Positions 32,501 through 40,507 of a DNA stretch of 64,000 bases are shown here, piece after piece. The notes beneath the pieces were generated by a model. It saw only the letters and a list, made by a program, of their open reading frames with translations. It did not search any database and was not told the origin of the DNA. Location: the NCBI RefSeq assembly GCF_004339565.1, contig NZ_SMFZ01000002.1, positions 1,922,001-1,986,000 of the forward strand, in the 5' to 3' direction. The first letter of the stretch is position 1. Every line of letters begins with the position of its first letter. The translations under genes and the position numbers were made by a program. Source of the DNA: Pseudonocardia endophytica (GTDB lineage Bacteria; Actinomycetota; Actinomycetes; Mycobacteriales; Pseudonocardiaceae).

Positions 32501-33008
32501 GGCGTTCTCCGAGGCCGCCGCCGCCGGGCTGCACCGCCTCACCGCCTACAAGGACGAGTACGAGGTCGCCCGGCTGCTCACCGACCCGGCGTTCGAGGCC
32601 CGGCTGGCGGCCGAGGTGCCCGGCGGGACCGCCATGCGCTACCGGCTGCACCCGCCGGTGCTGCGCTCGCTCGGCCGGGACCGCAAGATCGCGCTCGGGC
32701 CGTGGATGCGCCCGGTGCTGCGTGGCCTGGCGCGCGGGAAGGTGCTGCGCGGTACGCCGCTGGACCCGTTCGGTCGCACGGAGATCCGCCGCCTCGAACG
32801 CGAGCTGCGTGACGGGTACCGGGCCATGGTGCTGCGGCTGGCCGGCTCGCTGCGGGCCGGCGACGGGTCCGACCACGGGTCCGACTACGACACCGCCGTC
32901 GCCGCCGCACGTGCCGCCGAGGAGATCCGTGGTTACGAGGAGGTCAAGCTCGCCGGCGTCGAGCGCTACCGGCGGCGGCTGGCCGAGCTCGGCGTCTCCG
33001 GCGGTTGA
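29523..33008 (+). CDS. Indolepyruvate ferredoxin oxidoreductase, fused single-chain type
   Basis: 1161 residues combining all modules of a 2-oxoacid:ferredoxin oxidoreductase. An N-terminal pyrimidine-binding part contains FVSGYQGSPLGGLD (about 57-70). The TPP-binding part (about 430-620) has GIGCHAMVAL and MGDGTFAHSG. An iron-sulfur segment with CEGCGDCGHKSNC lies near 638-650, with further Cys to about 683. The gamma domain begins LFLAGIGGTGIVTVNQVLG near 719, followed by a large C-terminal domain. It should oxidise an aryl- or branched-chain 2-oxoacid to the acyl-CoA with reduction of ferredoxin. ATG 29523 has GGAGG upstream. Link to the catechol genes is unclear; it may serve amino acid or phenylpropanoid-derived oxoacids. 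Confidence 0.93.
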   Translation: MTTTSDPSVSTVEFSLADRYRPGSGPVLLTGVQAIPRLLAEQHAADAEAGLTTASFVSGYQGSPLGGLDTTLAAAADELRDSAGLRFVPGVNEELAATAVWGSQVEVPEHGRSVDGAVGVWYGKAPGVDRAGDPIRHGNICGAHPNGGVLVLAGDDPSCKSSTIPCISERALYGYGLPVLYPDSASEIVRLGRYGVALSRASGMWVGMKITADVADGLATVDADAGTVDVTVPELEWEGRRWEREQVPMLAPPASLRAEEALYGPRTAMLQEFLAANPINTVEVSAPGAWLGIVAGGKAFTDVRQALADLGLGDDELAAAGIRLMRLGMISPIERAAVREFASGCETVLVVEEKTPFVETGVRDVLYGMDSAPSVIGSFDVDGRPLVPSAGELTAAALAGPLRRVLGDRVELADPVRRPPSLELLPVARTPYFCSGCPHNRSTVVPSGSVAGGGIGCHAMVALTGRPESEVTSITQMGGEGAQWIGQSPFTSAGHMFQNMGDGTFAHSGQLAIQACVAAGVDITYKLLYNRAVAMTGGQDAEGGLEVPQICAKLLAEGVTKIIVCADEPGRYRSLARLPRGVDLWDRDRFDVAQSTLASTPGVTVLIYDQRCAAESRRLRKRGEIPVRATRVVINEAVCEGCGDCGHKSNCLSVQPVDTELGRKTRIDQSSCNTDYSCLDGDCPSFVTVRAPATSSGSARRERPEPPAVPDVGHPASGDLFLAGIGGTGIVTVNQVLGSAAVRDVRAVHGLDQTGLSQKAGPVVSHLRVAASADGLGPANRVGAAGAYLAFDVLVGSDSRYLGSVASPDVTTAVVSTSRTPTGAQVRDASVSAPDSAALVERIGSATASVVAMDASAAALTLFGDTMPANLMLVGAAYQSGVLPLSASAIEWAIELNGVAVAANTAAFRWGRVAVADPAAFAAATGAPQASTSPVALPAGISLDDLDDAPELARIVRHRAAELAAFQDATTARRYVSDVRAIRSAERAAGLGSAFSEAAAAGLHRLTAYKDEYEVARLLTDPAFEARLAAEVPGGTAMRYRLHPPVLRSLGRDRKIALGPWMRPVLRGLARGKVLRGTPLDPFGRTEIRRLERELRDGYRAMVLRLAGSLRAGDGSDHGSDYDTAVAAARAAEEIRGYEEVKLAGVERYRRRLAELGVSGG

Positions 33009-33394
33009 GGGCGGGCTCCCGCGCCGGGCGGGAACGGCCCGGACCGGGATGTGGTGACCGACACCTCGAGTGACGACGAGCGGCGGCGCCGCCCGCTCAC
33101 CGGACCGGCCGCCGGATGTGTCCGGGCAGCTCAGGGCCCGGTTTTCCGCTCGTCCGCCGGGCGACGGCACGGTGAACGGTGAGTGACGGCGATCGAGGAG
33201 GTTGCGTCCACTCGTCGCCCCGACCCGTCCGGTGACCTGTCGATCTCGACATTTCTGATGACGGCGGGTTTCGACCGGCTTAACGTAGGTCTCGCATCAC
33301 GAACCGGTTACGAAACGGACCACGGCTCAACCCCCGATGAGCCGCCCCGTCCCCAGCGGGAAGTCCGGCCGGGCGTGACGCCGAGAGGAATATC
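33009..33394. other. Intergenic region upstream of the M23 peptidase
   Basis: 386 bp with no gene I can support. It holds an imperfect inverted repeat (GTTTCG-n-CCGG at 33268-33278 and CCGG-n-CGAAAC at 33304-33316) around a TTAACGTAGG segment, probably promoter or leader structure for the peptidase gene. I looked for a cyclic-di-AMP (ydaO) riboswitch, frequent before actinobacterial wall hydrolases, and could not convincingly identify one. Confidence 0.4.
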
Positions 33395-34345
33395 GTGGCA
33401 CGGCATCGCTCCCCCCAGAGCCGTCGCCCGAGCCTCCCGCTCCTGTCACCGCAGTTCGCGGTGACAGGAGCGGGCGCGGCCGGCGGCTACCGCGTCGGCG
33501 GCCCACACGTCCGGCATGCCCGCGGCACCTCGTCAGGTTTCCCGCTGCAGTCGCGCTCGTCCCGGGTCGCTGCCGCGGTCGTCGCGGTCGGTGGCGTGGC
33601 CGGCGCCGCCCACGCGTCGGTCCAGGGCACGTTCCTGCCCGACACCCAGGAGATGGCGGGCTGGTTCGCCTCCTCCGAGCCGGCCCCGGCCGCGTCGGTT
33701 CCCGAGCCGCGCACCGCGGCCGACGCCACGATCGCGGACGGCTCGACACTGGCCGCTCTCGCGGCCCCCGCGTCCGCCCGGTCGACCGCCGCGACGGCCC
33801 TGACCGGCGCGACGGCCCCGGCCGCCGGTCGTCCGGCGTCCGCGGTCGCGGGCGCCCGCAAGGGAATCCAGGACGTCCGGGCCGCCGCGGCCGCACCGCA
33901 GGCCGCACCCGCAGCGTCCGGAGGCGACCCCGGCGCGCCCGCCGCGACGGCCGCCGCCGGCGGTGGCGTGCAGATCCTCTCCGGCCGCGTCACCTCCGGT
34001 TTCGGCCAGCGGTGGGGGACAGGGCACATGGGTCTCGACATCGCCGCGCCGATCGGCACGCCGATCCACGTTCCGCTCGCCGGCACCGTGATCAGTTCCG
34101 GCCCGGCCAGCGGGTTCGGCCTGTGGGTGCGGGTGCAGCACGACGACGGCACGATCACCGTCTACGGCCACATCAACCGGTCGCTTGTGTCCGTCGGTGA
34201 GAAGGTCAGTGCGGGTCAGCAGATCGCCGAGGTCGGCAACCGCGGCCAGAGCACCGGGCCGCACCTGCACATCGAGGTCGTCCAGGACGGGACGAAGATC
34301 AACCCGAAGCCCTGGCTCGACGAGCACGGGTTCCGCTACACCTGA
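33395..34345 (+). CDS. M23-family peptidase (LytM domain), exported
   Basis: 316 residues. A long N-terminal region contains a hydrophobic segment (AAAVVAVGGVAGAAHASV, about 63-80) as membrane anchor or signal, then an Ala/Pro-rich linker to about 185. The C-terminal LytM domain has metal ligands His211 and Asp215 (GHMGLDIAAP) and the HLH motif His290/His292 (GPHLHIEV). It likely cuts peptidoglycan cross-links or activates amidases. GTG 33395 has GAGAGGAAT upstream and the MARHRSP opening seen in similar actinobacterial proteins. A 17-bp perfect hairpin lies inside codons 14-27. Confidence 0.9.
   Translation: MARHRSPQSRRPSLPLLSPQFAVTGAGAAGGYRVGGPHVRHARGTSSGFPLQSRSSRVAAAVVAVGGVAGAAHASVQGTFLPDTQEMAGWFASSEPAPAASVPEPRTAADATIADGSTLAALAAPASARSTAATALTGATAPAAGRPASAVAGARKGIQDVRAAAAAPQAAPAASGGDPGAPAATAAAGGGVQILSGRVTSGFGQRWGTGHMGLDIAAPIGTPIHVPLAGTVISSGPASGFGLWVRVQHDDGTITVYGHINRSLVSVGEKVSAGQQIAEVGNRGQSTGPHLHIEVVQDGTKINPKPWLDEHGFRYT
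33436..33474. other. Perfect 17-bp hairpin inside the 5' end of the M23 peptidase gene
   Basis: Arms CCCGCTCCTGTCACCGC (33436-33452) and GCGGTGACAGGAGCGGG (33458-33474) are exact reverse complements around the loop AGTTC. It lies 41-79 bases into the coding sequence. As RNA it would be a very stable stem that could slow ribosomes or attenuate transcription; it might also be a protein-binding palindrome. Confidence 0.75.
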
Positions 34346-34357
34346 TCCACCGCCGTC

Positions 34358-35872
34358 TCAGTCTCCCGCGGCGGGCTCCGAGACGGGGTCGGGGACGGGC
34401 TCGGAGATGCCGCTCCCGTTCGACGCCGGGCCGGCGACGGACGGCGGCGCGGCGAGCGTGCTCTGGCGGTGCTGGAACGCCTCCACCGCCCGGACCTTGT
34501 TGCTCACGTCGAGCGCGGCGACCTTGTAGGCCTCGGACAGCGTCGGGTAGTTCAGCACCGTGTCGACGAGGTAGTCGACGGTGCCGCCGCATCCCATGAT
34601 CGCCTGCCCGATGTGCACCAGGTCGGTCGCGTTCGTGCCGAACACGTGCACGCCGAGCAGCGTGCGGTCGGCCGTGGAGACGATCAGTTTCAGCATGCCG
34701 TAGGAGTCGCCGACGATCGCGCCGCGGGCGAGCTCGCGGTAGCGCGACAGCCCCACCTCGTAGGGCACCGTCTCGCTCGTCAGCTCCTCCTCGGTGCGCC
34801 CGCAGAACGAGATCTCCGGGATCGTGTAGATGCCGATCGGCTGCAGCTCGCGCAGCTCGCGGGCCGGCTCGCCGAACGCGTGGTAGGCCGCCAGCCTGCC
34901 CTGGTCCATGCTCGTCGACGCCAGCGCCGGGAAGCCGATCACGTCTCCGACGGCGTAGATGTGCTCGACGCTCGACCGGTAGTGGCCGTCGACGGCGATC
35001 CGGCCGCGGTTGTCCGCGGTCAGGCCGGCGTTCTCCAGGTCGAGTGCCTCGGTCTGCCCCTGCCTGCCCGCCGAGTACATGACGGTCTCGGCCGGGATCC
35101 GCTTGCCGCTGGCCAGGTTCGTGATCGTGCCGATGTCGGTGACCTCGACCGAGGACACCTCCTCGGAGAACCGGAACGTGACGGCCTGGTCGCGCAGGTG
35201 GAACTTCAGCGACTCCACGACCTCCGGGTCGCAGAAGTCCAGCATCTGCGGGCGCTTCTCGACGACGGTCACCTTCGTGCCGAGCGCCGCGAACATCGAC
35301 GCGTACTCGATGCCGATCACGCCCGCCCCGACGACGACCATCGAGCCGGGCACCCGGGTGAGCTGCAGGACCTGGTCGGAGTCGACGACGCGCTCGCCGT
35401 CGAACTGCACGACGTCCGGGCGCGCCGGGCGGGTACCGGTGGCGATGACGAACTTCTCCGCGGTGACCGTGTTGTGGTCCCCGCGCCCCGTGCCCTCGAC
35501 GACGACCGTGTGCGGGTCGGTGAAGCGGGCGGTGCCGGTGAGGATGTCGACGTGGTTGCGCATCAGCTGGTTGCGCACGATCTCGACCTCGCGGCCGATC
35601 ACGTGCTGTGTCCGGGCCAGCAGGTCACCGATCGTGATCTCGGACTTGACCCGGTAGCTGGCGCCGTACATCTCCCGCTGGGAGAAACCGGTCAGGTAGA
35701 GCACCGCCTCGCGCAACGTCTTCGACGGGATCGTGCCCGTGTTGACGCAGACCCCGCCCATCATGTTGCCGCGGTCGGCGACCGCGACCCGCTTGCCCAG
35801 CTTCGCCGCTGCGATGGCCGCCTTCTGCCCGCCCGGTCCGGAGCCGATCACCATCAGGTCGTAGTCGTACAC
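34358..35872 (-). CDS. sthA: Si-specific soluble NAD(P)+ transhydrogenase
   Basis: 504 residues of the pyridine nucleotide-disulfide oxidoreductase fold: FAD motif VIGSGPGGQKAAIAAAKLG near 8-26, GGVCVNTGTIPSK with a single Cys where dihydrolipoamide dehydrogenases have two, NAD-binding VVVGAGVIGIEYASMFAALG, and a second FAD motif IYAVGDVIGFP. The missing second redox Cys marks it as SthA. It interconverts NADPH and NADH in the cytoplasm. A 40-residue Pro/Ser-rich C-terminal tail is unusual. GTG 35872 has GGGAG upstream. sthA lies near ideR in other actinobacteria, as here. Confidence 0.93.
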   Translation of the reverse strand: MYDYDLMVIGSGPGGQKAAIAAAKLGKRVAVADRGNMMGGVCVNTGTIPSKTLREAVLYLTGFSQREMYGASYRVKSEITIGDLLARTQHVIGREVEIVRNQLMRNHVDILTGTARFTDPHTVVVEGTGRGDHNTVTAEKFVIATGTRPARPDVVQFDGERVVDSDQVLQLTRVPGSMVVVGAGVIGIEYASMFAALGTKVTVVEKRPQMLDFCDPEVVESLKFHLRDQAVTFRFSEEVSSVEVTDIGTITNLASGKRIPAETVMYSAGRQGQTEALDLENAGLTADNRGRIAVDGHYRSSVEHIYAVGDVIGFPALASTSMDQGRLAAYHAFGEPARELRELQPIGIYTIPEISFCGRTEEELTSETVPYEVGLSRYRELARGAIVGDSYGMLKLIVSTADRTLLGVHVFGTNATDLVHIGQAIMGCGGTVDYLVDTVLNYPTLSEAYKVAALDVSNKVRAVEAFQHRQSTLAAPPSVAGPASNGSGISEPVPDPVSEPAAGD

Positions 35873-36222
35873 GCGTCGGGCTCCCGTCGTCGTCTCCCGC
35901 GGCGGGGGACGCGCCCTACCCGGCCCCCGTGGCGACCAGCGTCGTCGCATGCCCGGTCACAGGCAACCCGCGACGGGTGAACAGCACGTCACGCAGGGTT
36001 TCAGCGACACGGTGTCCCTTCTGCCGGGGTCGCTGCACGATGGTGTGACGGTCCCGGTACAGTTCGCTCACTGTCGACGAGAAACCCGACCGTTCAAGCA
36101 GCCGGACGGCACATCCGGGTGATCAGCACCCGTGATGTCCGGTGTGTGCGGGCTCGTCAGTCCCGTGGGGGGATGTGACGCTCCGGTCCGGCTGTCCCGG
36201 ACCCGGAGGGGAGGGGTGCGCC
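35873..36222. promoter_or_regulatory. Divergent sthA/lacI intergenic region with a bulged hairpin
   Basis: 350 bp without a gene. Nested inverted repeats at 36102-36142 (CCGGAC...CGGGTG, five-base loop, CACCCG...GTCCGG) lie 81 bp upstream of the LacI-type start. It could be the operator of that regulator or an RNA hairpin in its leader; no closer assignment is possible. Confidence 0.45.
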
Positions 36223-37221
36223 ATGGCGACGATCAGCGACGTGGCCTTTCGAGCGGGTGTGTCCACCGCGACCGTCTCACGTGCGTTCAACGGCAAGTCC
36301 ACGGTCGACCCCGCACTGGCGGAGCGGGTGTTCCGCGCCGCGACCGAGCTCGACTACCGGCCGAACAGCCTGGCCCGCAACCTGCGCAGGCAGGCGACGA
36401 CGGTGCTCGCCCTGATCGTCCCGGACGTCGAGAACCCGTACTTCACGGCGGTCGCGCGTGGGGTGGAGGACTGCGCGCTGAGCGCCGGGTACTCGGTGGT
36501 GCTCTGCAACTCCGATGGGGACCCGGACAAGGAACGCCGCTACGTCGACGTGGCCCTGCAGGAGCGGATGGCGGGTGTCGTGCTCTCGCCGACCGCCGCC
36601 GGTGTCGGGGTGACGGCGCTGCGCGAGCGTCGGACACCGGTCGTGGTCGTCGACCGGATGCCGCCCGACGCCGCCGTCGACCAGGTCTCGGTCGACGGCC
36701 GCACCGCGGCGTGCGAGGCGACCACGCACCTGCTCGCCGAGGGCTACCGCCGGATCGCCTGCCTGGCCGGTCCGAACGGCGGAACCGCCGCCCATGACCG
36801 GCTCGACGGCTTCCGGGACGCGTTGCGCACCAGCGGTCGCGGGGACGGCGGGGGACTGGGGTGGCAGGCCGACGGCCACGGGGCATCCGGCGCGCTGCAG
36901 GCGGCGCGGCGGTTCCTGGCCGACGACGAGCCGCCGGACGCGGTGCTGGCCACCGACAGCGCGACGGCGATCGGCGTGCTCGAGGCGATGGCCGAGCGGG
37001 GGCTGCTGGCCGGGCGCGACGTCGGCGTCGTCGCGTTCGACGACGGACCGTGGGGCCGCGTACTGGACCCGGCACTCAGCGTCGTGGTCCAGCCCGCCCG
37101 CCGGATCGGCAGCGAGGCGGCGGGGCTGCTGCTCCAGCGGATCGCCGAGCCGGAACGCCCCGCCGAGCGGATCGTGCTGGACGCGACGCTCACCGTGCGG
37201 GGGAGCTCCCGCCGCGGGTGA
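36223..37221 (+). CDS. LacI-family transcriptional regulator
   Basis: 332 residues. The N-terminal LacI headpiece is textbook: ISDVAFRAGVSTATVSRAFN (residues 4-23) followed by the hinge region DYRPNSLARNLR. The periplasmic-binding-like effector domain begins TVLALIVPDVENPYFTAV. ATG 36223 has GGAGGGGAGGGG upstream. No transporter or sugar-catabolism gene adjoins it, so its ligand is unknown. It is divergent from sthA; whether it controls sthA cannot be told. A glycine-rich insertion (GRGDGGGLGWQADGHG, about 206-221) interrupts the effector domain. Confidence 0.92.
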   Translation: MATISDVAFRAGVSTATVSRAFNGKSTVDPALAERVFRAATELDYRPNSLARNLRRQATTVLALIVPDVENPYFTAVARGVEDCALSAGYSVVLCNSDGDPDKERRYVDVALQERMAGVVLSPTAAGVGVTALRERRTPVVVVDRMPPDAAVDQVSVDGRTAACEATTHLLAEGYRRIACLAGPNGGTAAHDRLDGFRDALRTSGRGDGGGLGWQADGHGASGALQAARRFLADDEPPDAVLATDSATAIGVLEAMAERGLLAGRDVGVVAFDDGPWGRVLDPALSVVVQPARRIGSEAAGLLLQRIAEPERPAERIVLDATLTVRGSSRRG

Positions 37222-37327
37222 CCTCGCGGGTGGCCCGCCGATCGGTGAGCCACTGGTGGGGTCCCCCGGATCACATCCTCCTCCCGGACCCCGACGGTTC
37301 CGGGCCGGGATCGGCCGGATGCGCGGC

Positions 37328-37341
37328 GGTTGTCCACAACC
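37328..37341. promoter_or_regulatory. DnaA-box-like palindrome
   Basis: GGTTGTCCACAACC contains TTGTCCACA, the DnaA-box form usual in GC-rich actinobacteria, in the gap between the LacI-type gene and the DUF4192 gene. A second TCCACAG follows at about 37374. Two isolated boxes do not make an origin; DnaA titration or regulation is possible, as is chance. Confidence 0.35.
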
Positions 37342-37430
37342 GGCCCGGGTGACGACCGGGAGGGATGGCCGTCCACAGCCGTCCGGCCGAACGCGTCGCT
37401 CGTGGCCCCGGCGGCGCCCAGGCTGCCGGC

Positions 37431-38678
37431 ATGACTCCTGCGCCGTCCTCGCCCGCCCACCCCGACGACCCGGTGCCGCCGCCCGCCGGTCGCGCCGATC
37501 CCGTCGGACCGGACGCTCTCCCCGTTCCGACCGGCCTCGCCGACGTCACCGACCACGCCGACGTCACCGACCACGCCGACCTGACCGACCTCGCCCGGCT
37601 CGACGGGCTGAGCGGCGCGGACGACCTCGCCGGCCTCCTCGGCACCGACCCGGCGCCGTCGGTCGTGCTGCGGTTGCGCGGCGGCGAGGAGCTCGTCGCC
37701 GCGCTGCCCGTACTGCTGGGTTTCCATCCGGCGGAGTCGATCGTCCTGGTCGGCTTCGGGGGCCGGTCGACGCAGCGGGTCGGGCTGACGGTGCGGACCG
37801 ACCTGCCGCCGCCGGACGACGTCGCGGGCGTGTGCGCCGACGCGGTGTCGGCGCTGGTCACCGACGGGCCGACCGGCGCGGCCGTGGTCGTCGTCGGCGG
37901 GCGGGCGGGCCCGGGTGGGCGCCCGGCTCGGCCGGACGTCGCCGCCGCGGCGCAGCGGACGCTGGTCGAGGCCGGGATCGAGCCGCTCGCCGTGCTCTGG
38001 GCGTCCGGCACGCGACCGGGTACGGAGTGGGCCTGCTACGACCTGCCGGGGCAGGACTGCGGGTGCCGCGGCGAGGTCCCCGCGCCACCGCCGGAGGTGC
38101 TCGCCGCCGCGGCCGCCCGTCGCGGCCACGACGTGCTCCCCGACCGCGCCGCCGTCGCCGACGTGCTGGCCGCGGACGGTGACGAGGAACTGGACCGGCG
38201 GGCCGGTCTGTGGGCCATGCACCTCGACGCCGTGACGTCCCGGTCCGGCGGCGGGCCGGAGCCGGACCGCACCGGCGAGCACCGGGAGCTGTTGCGCCGG
38301 GCGGTGTCCGACGCAGCGGCGTGCCGGCTCGCGGTGGACGACGCCACGGTCGTCCGGTTCTGCGCGGCATTCACCTCGTCCACGATCCGCGACGAGTCCG
38401 TGCGGCTCTGCCTCGGCCCGGACGCGCCGGCCGCCGAGCAGCTGTGGGCGGCGCTGTCGCGCGCGATGCCGTCGCCGGAGCGGGCCGATCCGTCCGCGCT
38501 GTTCGCCGTCTGCGCGCTGCTGCGCGGCGACGGCGCGCTCGCCGCGATCGCGGTCGAGCGGGCGCTCGAGGCGCGGCCCCGGCACCCGGTCGCGGGTGCG
38601 GTGGAGGCGTCCCTGCGCGGCCTCACCGGCCCGTCCGGCCTGCGCCGGATCCTCGAGCGGGCCTACGGCCGACCGTGA
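37431..38678 (+). CDS. DUF4192 domain protein
   Basis: 415 residues. After a Pro/Asp-rich head containing a tandem DVTDHA repeat (codons about 37-54), the conserved domain starts LRLRGGEELVAALPVLLGFHPAESIVLVGF-like (in two parts: GGEELVAALPVLLGFHPAES, then IVLVGFGG), continues through a WACYDLPGQDC segment and ends in a helical region with SALFAVCALLRGDGALAA. Family function is unknown; members are widespread in actinobacteria near ideR/sthA-type core genes. An ATG at 37365 would add 22 residues; 37431 is preferred because the upstream one has its purine tract too close. It ends overlapping galE by 16 bases, tail to tail. Confidence 0.85.
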   Translation: MTPAPSSPAHPDDPVPPPAGRADPVGPDALPVPTGLADVTDHADVTDHADLTDLARLDGLSGADDLAGLLGTDPAPSVVLRLRGGEELVAALPVLLGFHPAESIVLVGFGGRSTQRVGLTVRTDLPPPDDVAGVCADAVSALVTDGPTGAAVVVVGGRAGPGGRPARPDVAAAAQRTLVEAGIEPLAVLWASGTRPGTEWACYDLPGQDCGCRGEVPAPPPEVLAAAAARRGHDVLPDRAAVADVLAADGDEELDRRAGLWAMHLDAVTSRSGGGPEPDRTGEHRELLRRAVSDAAACRLAVDDATVVRFCAAFTSSTIRDESVRLCLGPDAPAAEQLWAALSRAMPSPERADPSALFAVCALLRGDGALAAIAVERALEARPRHPVAGAVEASLRGLTGPSGLRRILERAYGRP

Positions 38679-39628
38679 CCACCCTGCGCGAACGTCCACG
38701 CGTCGCCGACGATCCGGTGCAGGTCGGTCCGGCTCGGGGTCCAGCCGAGGTGCTCGGCGGCCCGCGCGCTGGACGCCACCAGCACCGCCGGGTCACCGGC
38801 ACGCCGCGGCGCCGTGACGGCCGGGATCGGGTGGCCGGTGACGGCGCGGCACGCCTCGATCACCTCGCGGACCGAGAAACCGTGGCCGCTGCCGAGGTTG
38901 TAGACGTCGTGCCGTCCGGCCGTGGCGTGGGTCAGCGCCAGCCGGTGGGCGTCGGCGAGGTCGTCGACGTGGATGTAGTCGCGCACGCACGTGCCGTCGG
39001 GCGTCGGCCAGTCGTCGCCGTAGACCGAGATCGACTCGCGGGTGCCGGCCGCGACCTGCAGGACCAGCGGGATCAGGTGCGTCTCCACGGCGTGCCGCTC
39101 GCCGTAGGCGCCGTGTGCGCCCGCGACGTTGAAGTAGCGCAGGCTCGTCGCGGCCAGGCCGTGCGCCGCCGCGTAGGACGAGATCATGTGGTCGATCGCG
39201 AGCTTGCTGGCCCCGTACGGGTTCGTCGGACGCACGGGGGCCGACTCCGGGATCGGGACCTGCTCCGGCTCGCCGTAGGTGGCCGCGGTGGAGGAGAACA
39301 CCAGCCGGGGCGTGCCGTGCGCGCGGATCGCCTCCAGCAGCCGGAACGAGGCGACGACGTTGCCGTTCCAGTAGAGCTCCGGGCGCTCGACCGACTCGCC
39401 GACCAGCGAGCGCGCCGCGAAGTGCAGGACGCCGTCGAAGCCCTCGGCGAGCACGTCCCCGGCGGCCTCGCCGAGCTCGCCCTCGACGAACTTGCAGTCC
39501 GGCGGAACCGCGTCGCGGTGACCGGTGGACAGGTCGTCCAGCACGACCACCTCGTGGCCGGTCTCGACCAGGTGCGCGGCGCACACACTACCGACGTATC
39601 CCGCACCGCCGGTGACGAGCAGCCTCAC
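38663..39628 (-). CDS. galE: UDP-glucose 4-epimerase
   Basis: 321 residues, extended SDR: NAD motif VTGGAGYVGS at residues 5-14, DDLSTGH near 31-37, the YGASK catalytic YxxxK, and SLRYFNVAGAHG. All catalytic residues are present. It interconverts UDP-glucose and UDP-galactose for envelope polysaccharides. ATG 39628. It lies 81 bases downstream of ideR on the same strand, and could be read through from it; a galE next to ideR is a familiar actinobacterial order. Confidence 0.93.
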   Translation of the reverse strand: MRLLVTGGAGYVGSVCAAHLVETGHEVVVLDDLSTGHRDAVPPDCKFVEGELGEAAGDVLAEGFDGVLHFAARSLVGESVERPELYWNGNVVASFRLLEAIRAHGTPRLVFSSTAATYGEPEQVPIPESAPVRPTNPYGASKLAIDHMISSYAAAHGLAATSLRYFNVAGAHGAYGERHAVETHLIPLVLQVAAGTRESISVYGDDWPTPDGTCVRDYIHVDDLADAHRLALTHATAGRHDVYNLGSGHGFSVREVIEACRAVTGHPIPAVTAPRRAGDPAVLVASSARAAEHLGWTPSRTDLHRIVGDAWTFAQGGHGRP

Positions 39629-39709
39629 GGGGACCTCCTGGGTTCTCGGTACCGGACGACGTTCTCACGCCCGGCAGGAGAGCCCGTCACCGCGTCGACC
39701 GGCGGTCCG

Positions 39710-40426
39710 CTACTTCGCTCGGACCAGTACGGCGTGCGCCACCAACGGCGCGACCGTCGCCTTCTCGCCGTCCGCGACCACCGGCACCGCGTCGCCGAAG
39801 CGCGGGATCGCCTGCACCTCCACGGTGTTGCCCGGCACGATCCCGGCCAGCTTCAGCTCGCCCATCAGGTCCGGGTCGACCTGCACGTGCTCGGCGATCC
39901 GGCGCACCTCGACCGGGCCACCGCCGCGGCGGGCCAGCTCGTCGAGCCGCTGCAGCCCGACCTCCAGGCTCGGCGGCACCGAGCCGGACGTCTGATCCGG
40001 CGGGTCCTTCTCCAGGTCGTCCAGCCCGGGGATCGGGTTGCCGTACGGGGAGATGGTGGGTTTGTCGAGCAGGCGGACGAGCTTGCGCTCGACGTCCTCG
40101 CTCATGACGTGTTCCCAGCGGCACGCCTCGGCGTGCACCAGCTCCCACTCGAGCCCGATCACGTCGATCAGCAGGCGCTCGGCGAGGCGGTGTTTGCGCA
40201 TGACGGCGACGGCGCGACCGCGGCCGTCGTCGGTGAGTTCGAGGTGTCGGTCCCCGGCCACGACGAGCAGACCGTCCCGCTCCATGCGAGCGACGGTCTG
40301 GCTCACGGTCGGTCCACTCTGACCGAGGCGTTCGGCGATCCGCGCACGCAGCGGGACGACGCCTTCCTCCTCGAGTTCGTAGATGGTCCGCAGATACATC
40401 TCTGTGGTGTCGATGAGCTCGTTCAA
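39710..40426 (-). CDS. ideR: Iron-dependent repressor IdeR/DtxR
   Basis: 238 residues with the DtxR layout: winged helix (RARIAERLGQSGPTVSQTVA near 27-46), dimerisation domain with metal ligands including Met10 and the Cys-x2-Glu-His set in EACRWEHVMSEDVE (about 100-113), and a C-terminal SH3-like domain. With Fe(II) it represses siderophore and iron-uptake genes and activates iron storage. ATG 40426. No iron-box-regulated genes are visible beside it; it is divergent from the rhodanese gene. Confidence 0.95.
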   Translation of the reverse strand: MNELIDTTEMYLRTIYELEEEGVVPLRARIAERLGQSGPTVSQTVARMERDGLLVVAGDRHLELTDDGRGRAVAVMRKHRLAERLLIDVIGLEWELVHAEACRWEHVMSEDVERKLVRLLDKPTISPYGNPIPGLDDLEKDPPDQTSGSVPPSLEVGLQRLDELARRGGGPVEVRRIAEHVQVDPDLMGELKLAGIVPGNTVEVQAIPRFGDAVPVVADGEKATVAPLVAHAVLVRAK

Positions 40427-40507
40427 CTCGGGCCCCTTCGTTCGTCACCCAGTCTAGCCCCGCAACGCCCCGGACAGCGGGCGACCTTCCCAGGCAGGAT
40501 GGGCGAT

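Noticed and set aside
30375..33170. Long minus-strand open frame opposite the ferredoxin oxidoreductase
   Set aside because: Low-complexity translation and no motif; the plus-strand gene is unambiguous.
33009..33394. ydaO-type cyclic-di-AMP riboswitch before the M23 peptidase
   Set aside because: Expected from context, but I could not match the conserved core; only a loose inverted repeat is visible. A covariance-model search would decide.
37053..37240. CRISPR-like or tRNA-like structures in the core region
   Set aside because: I looked for regularly spaced repeats and cloverleaf signatures here and across the window and saw none.
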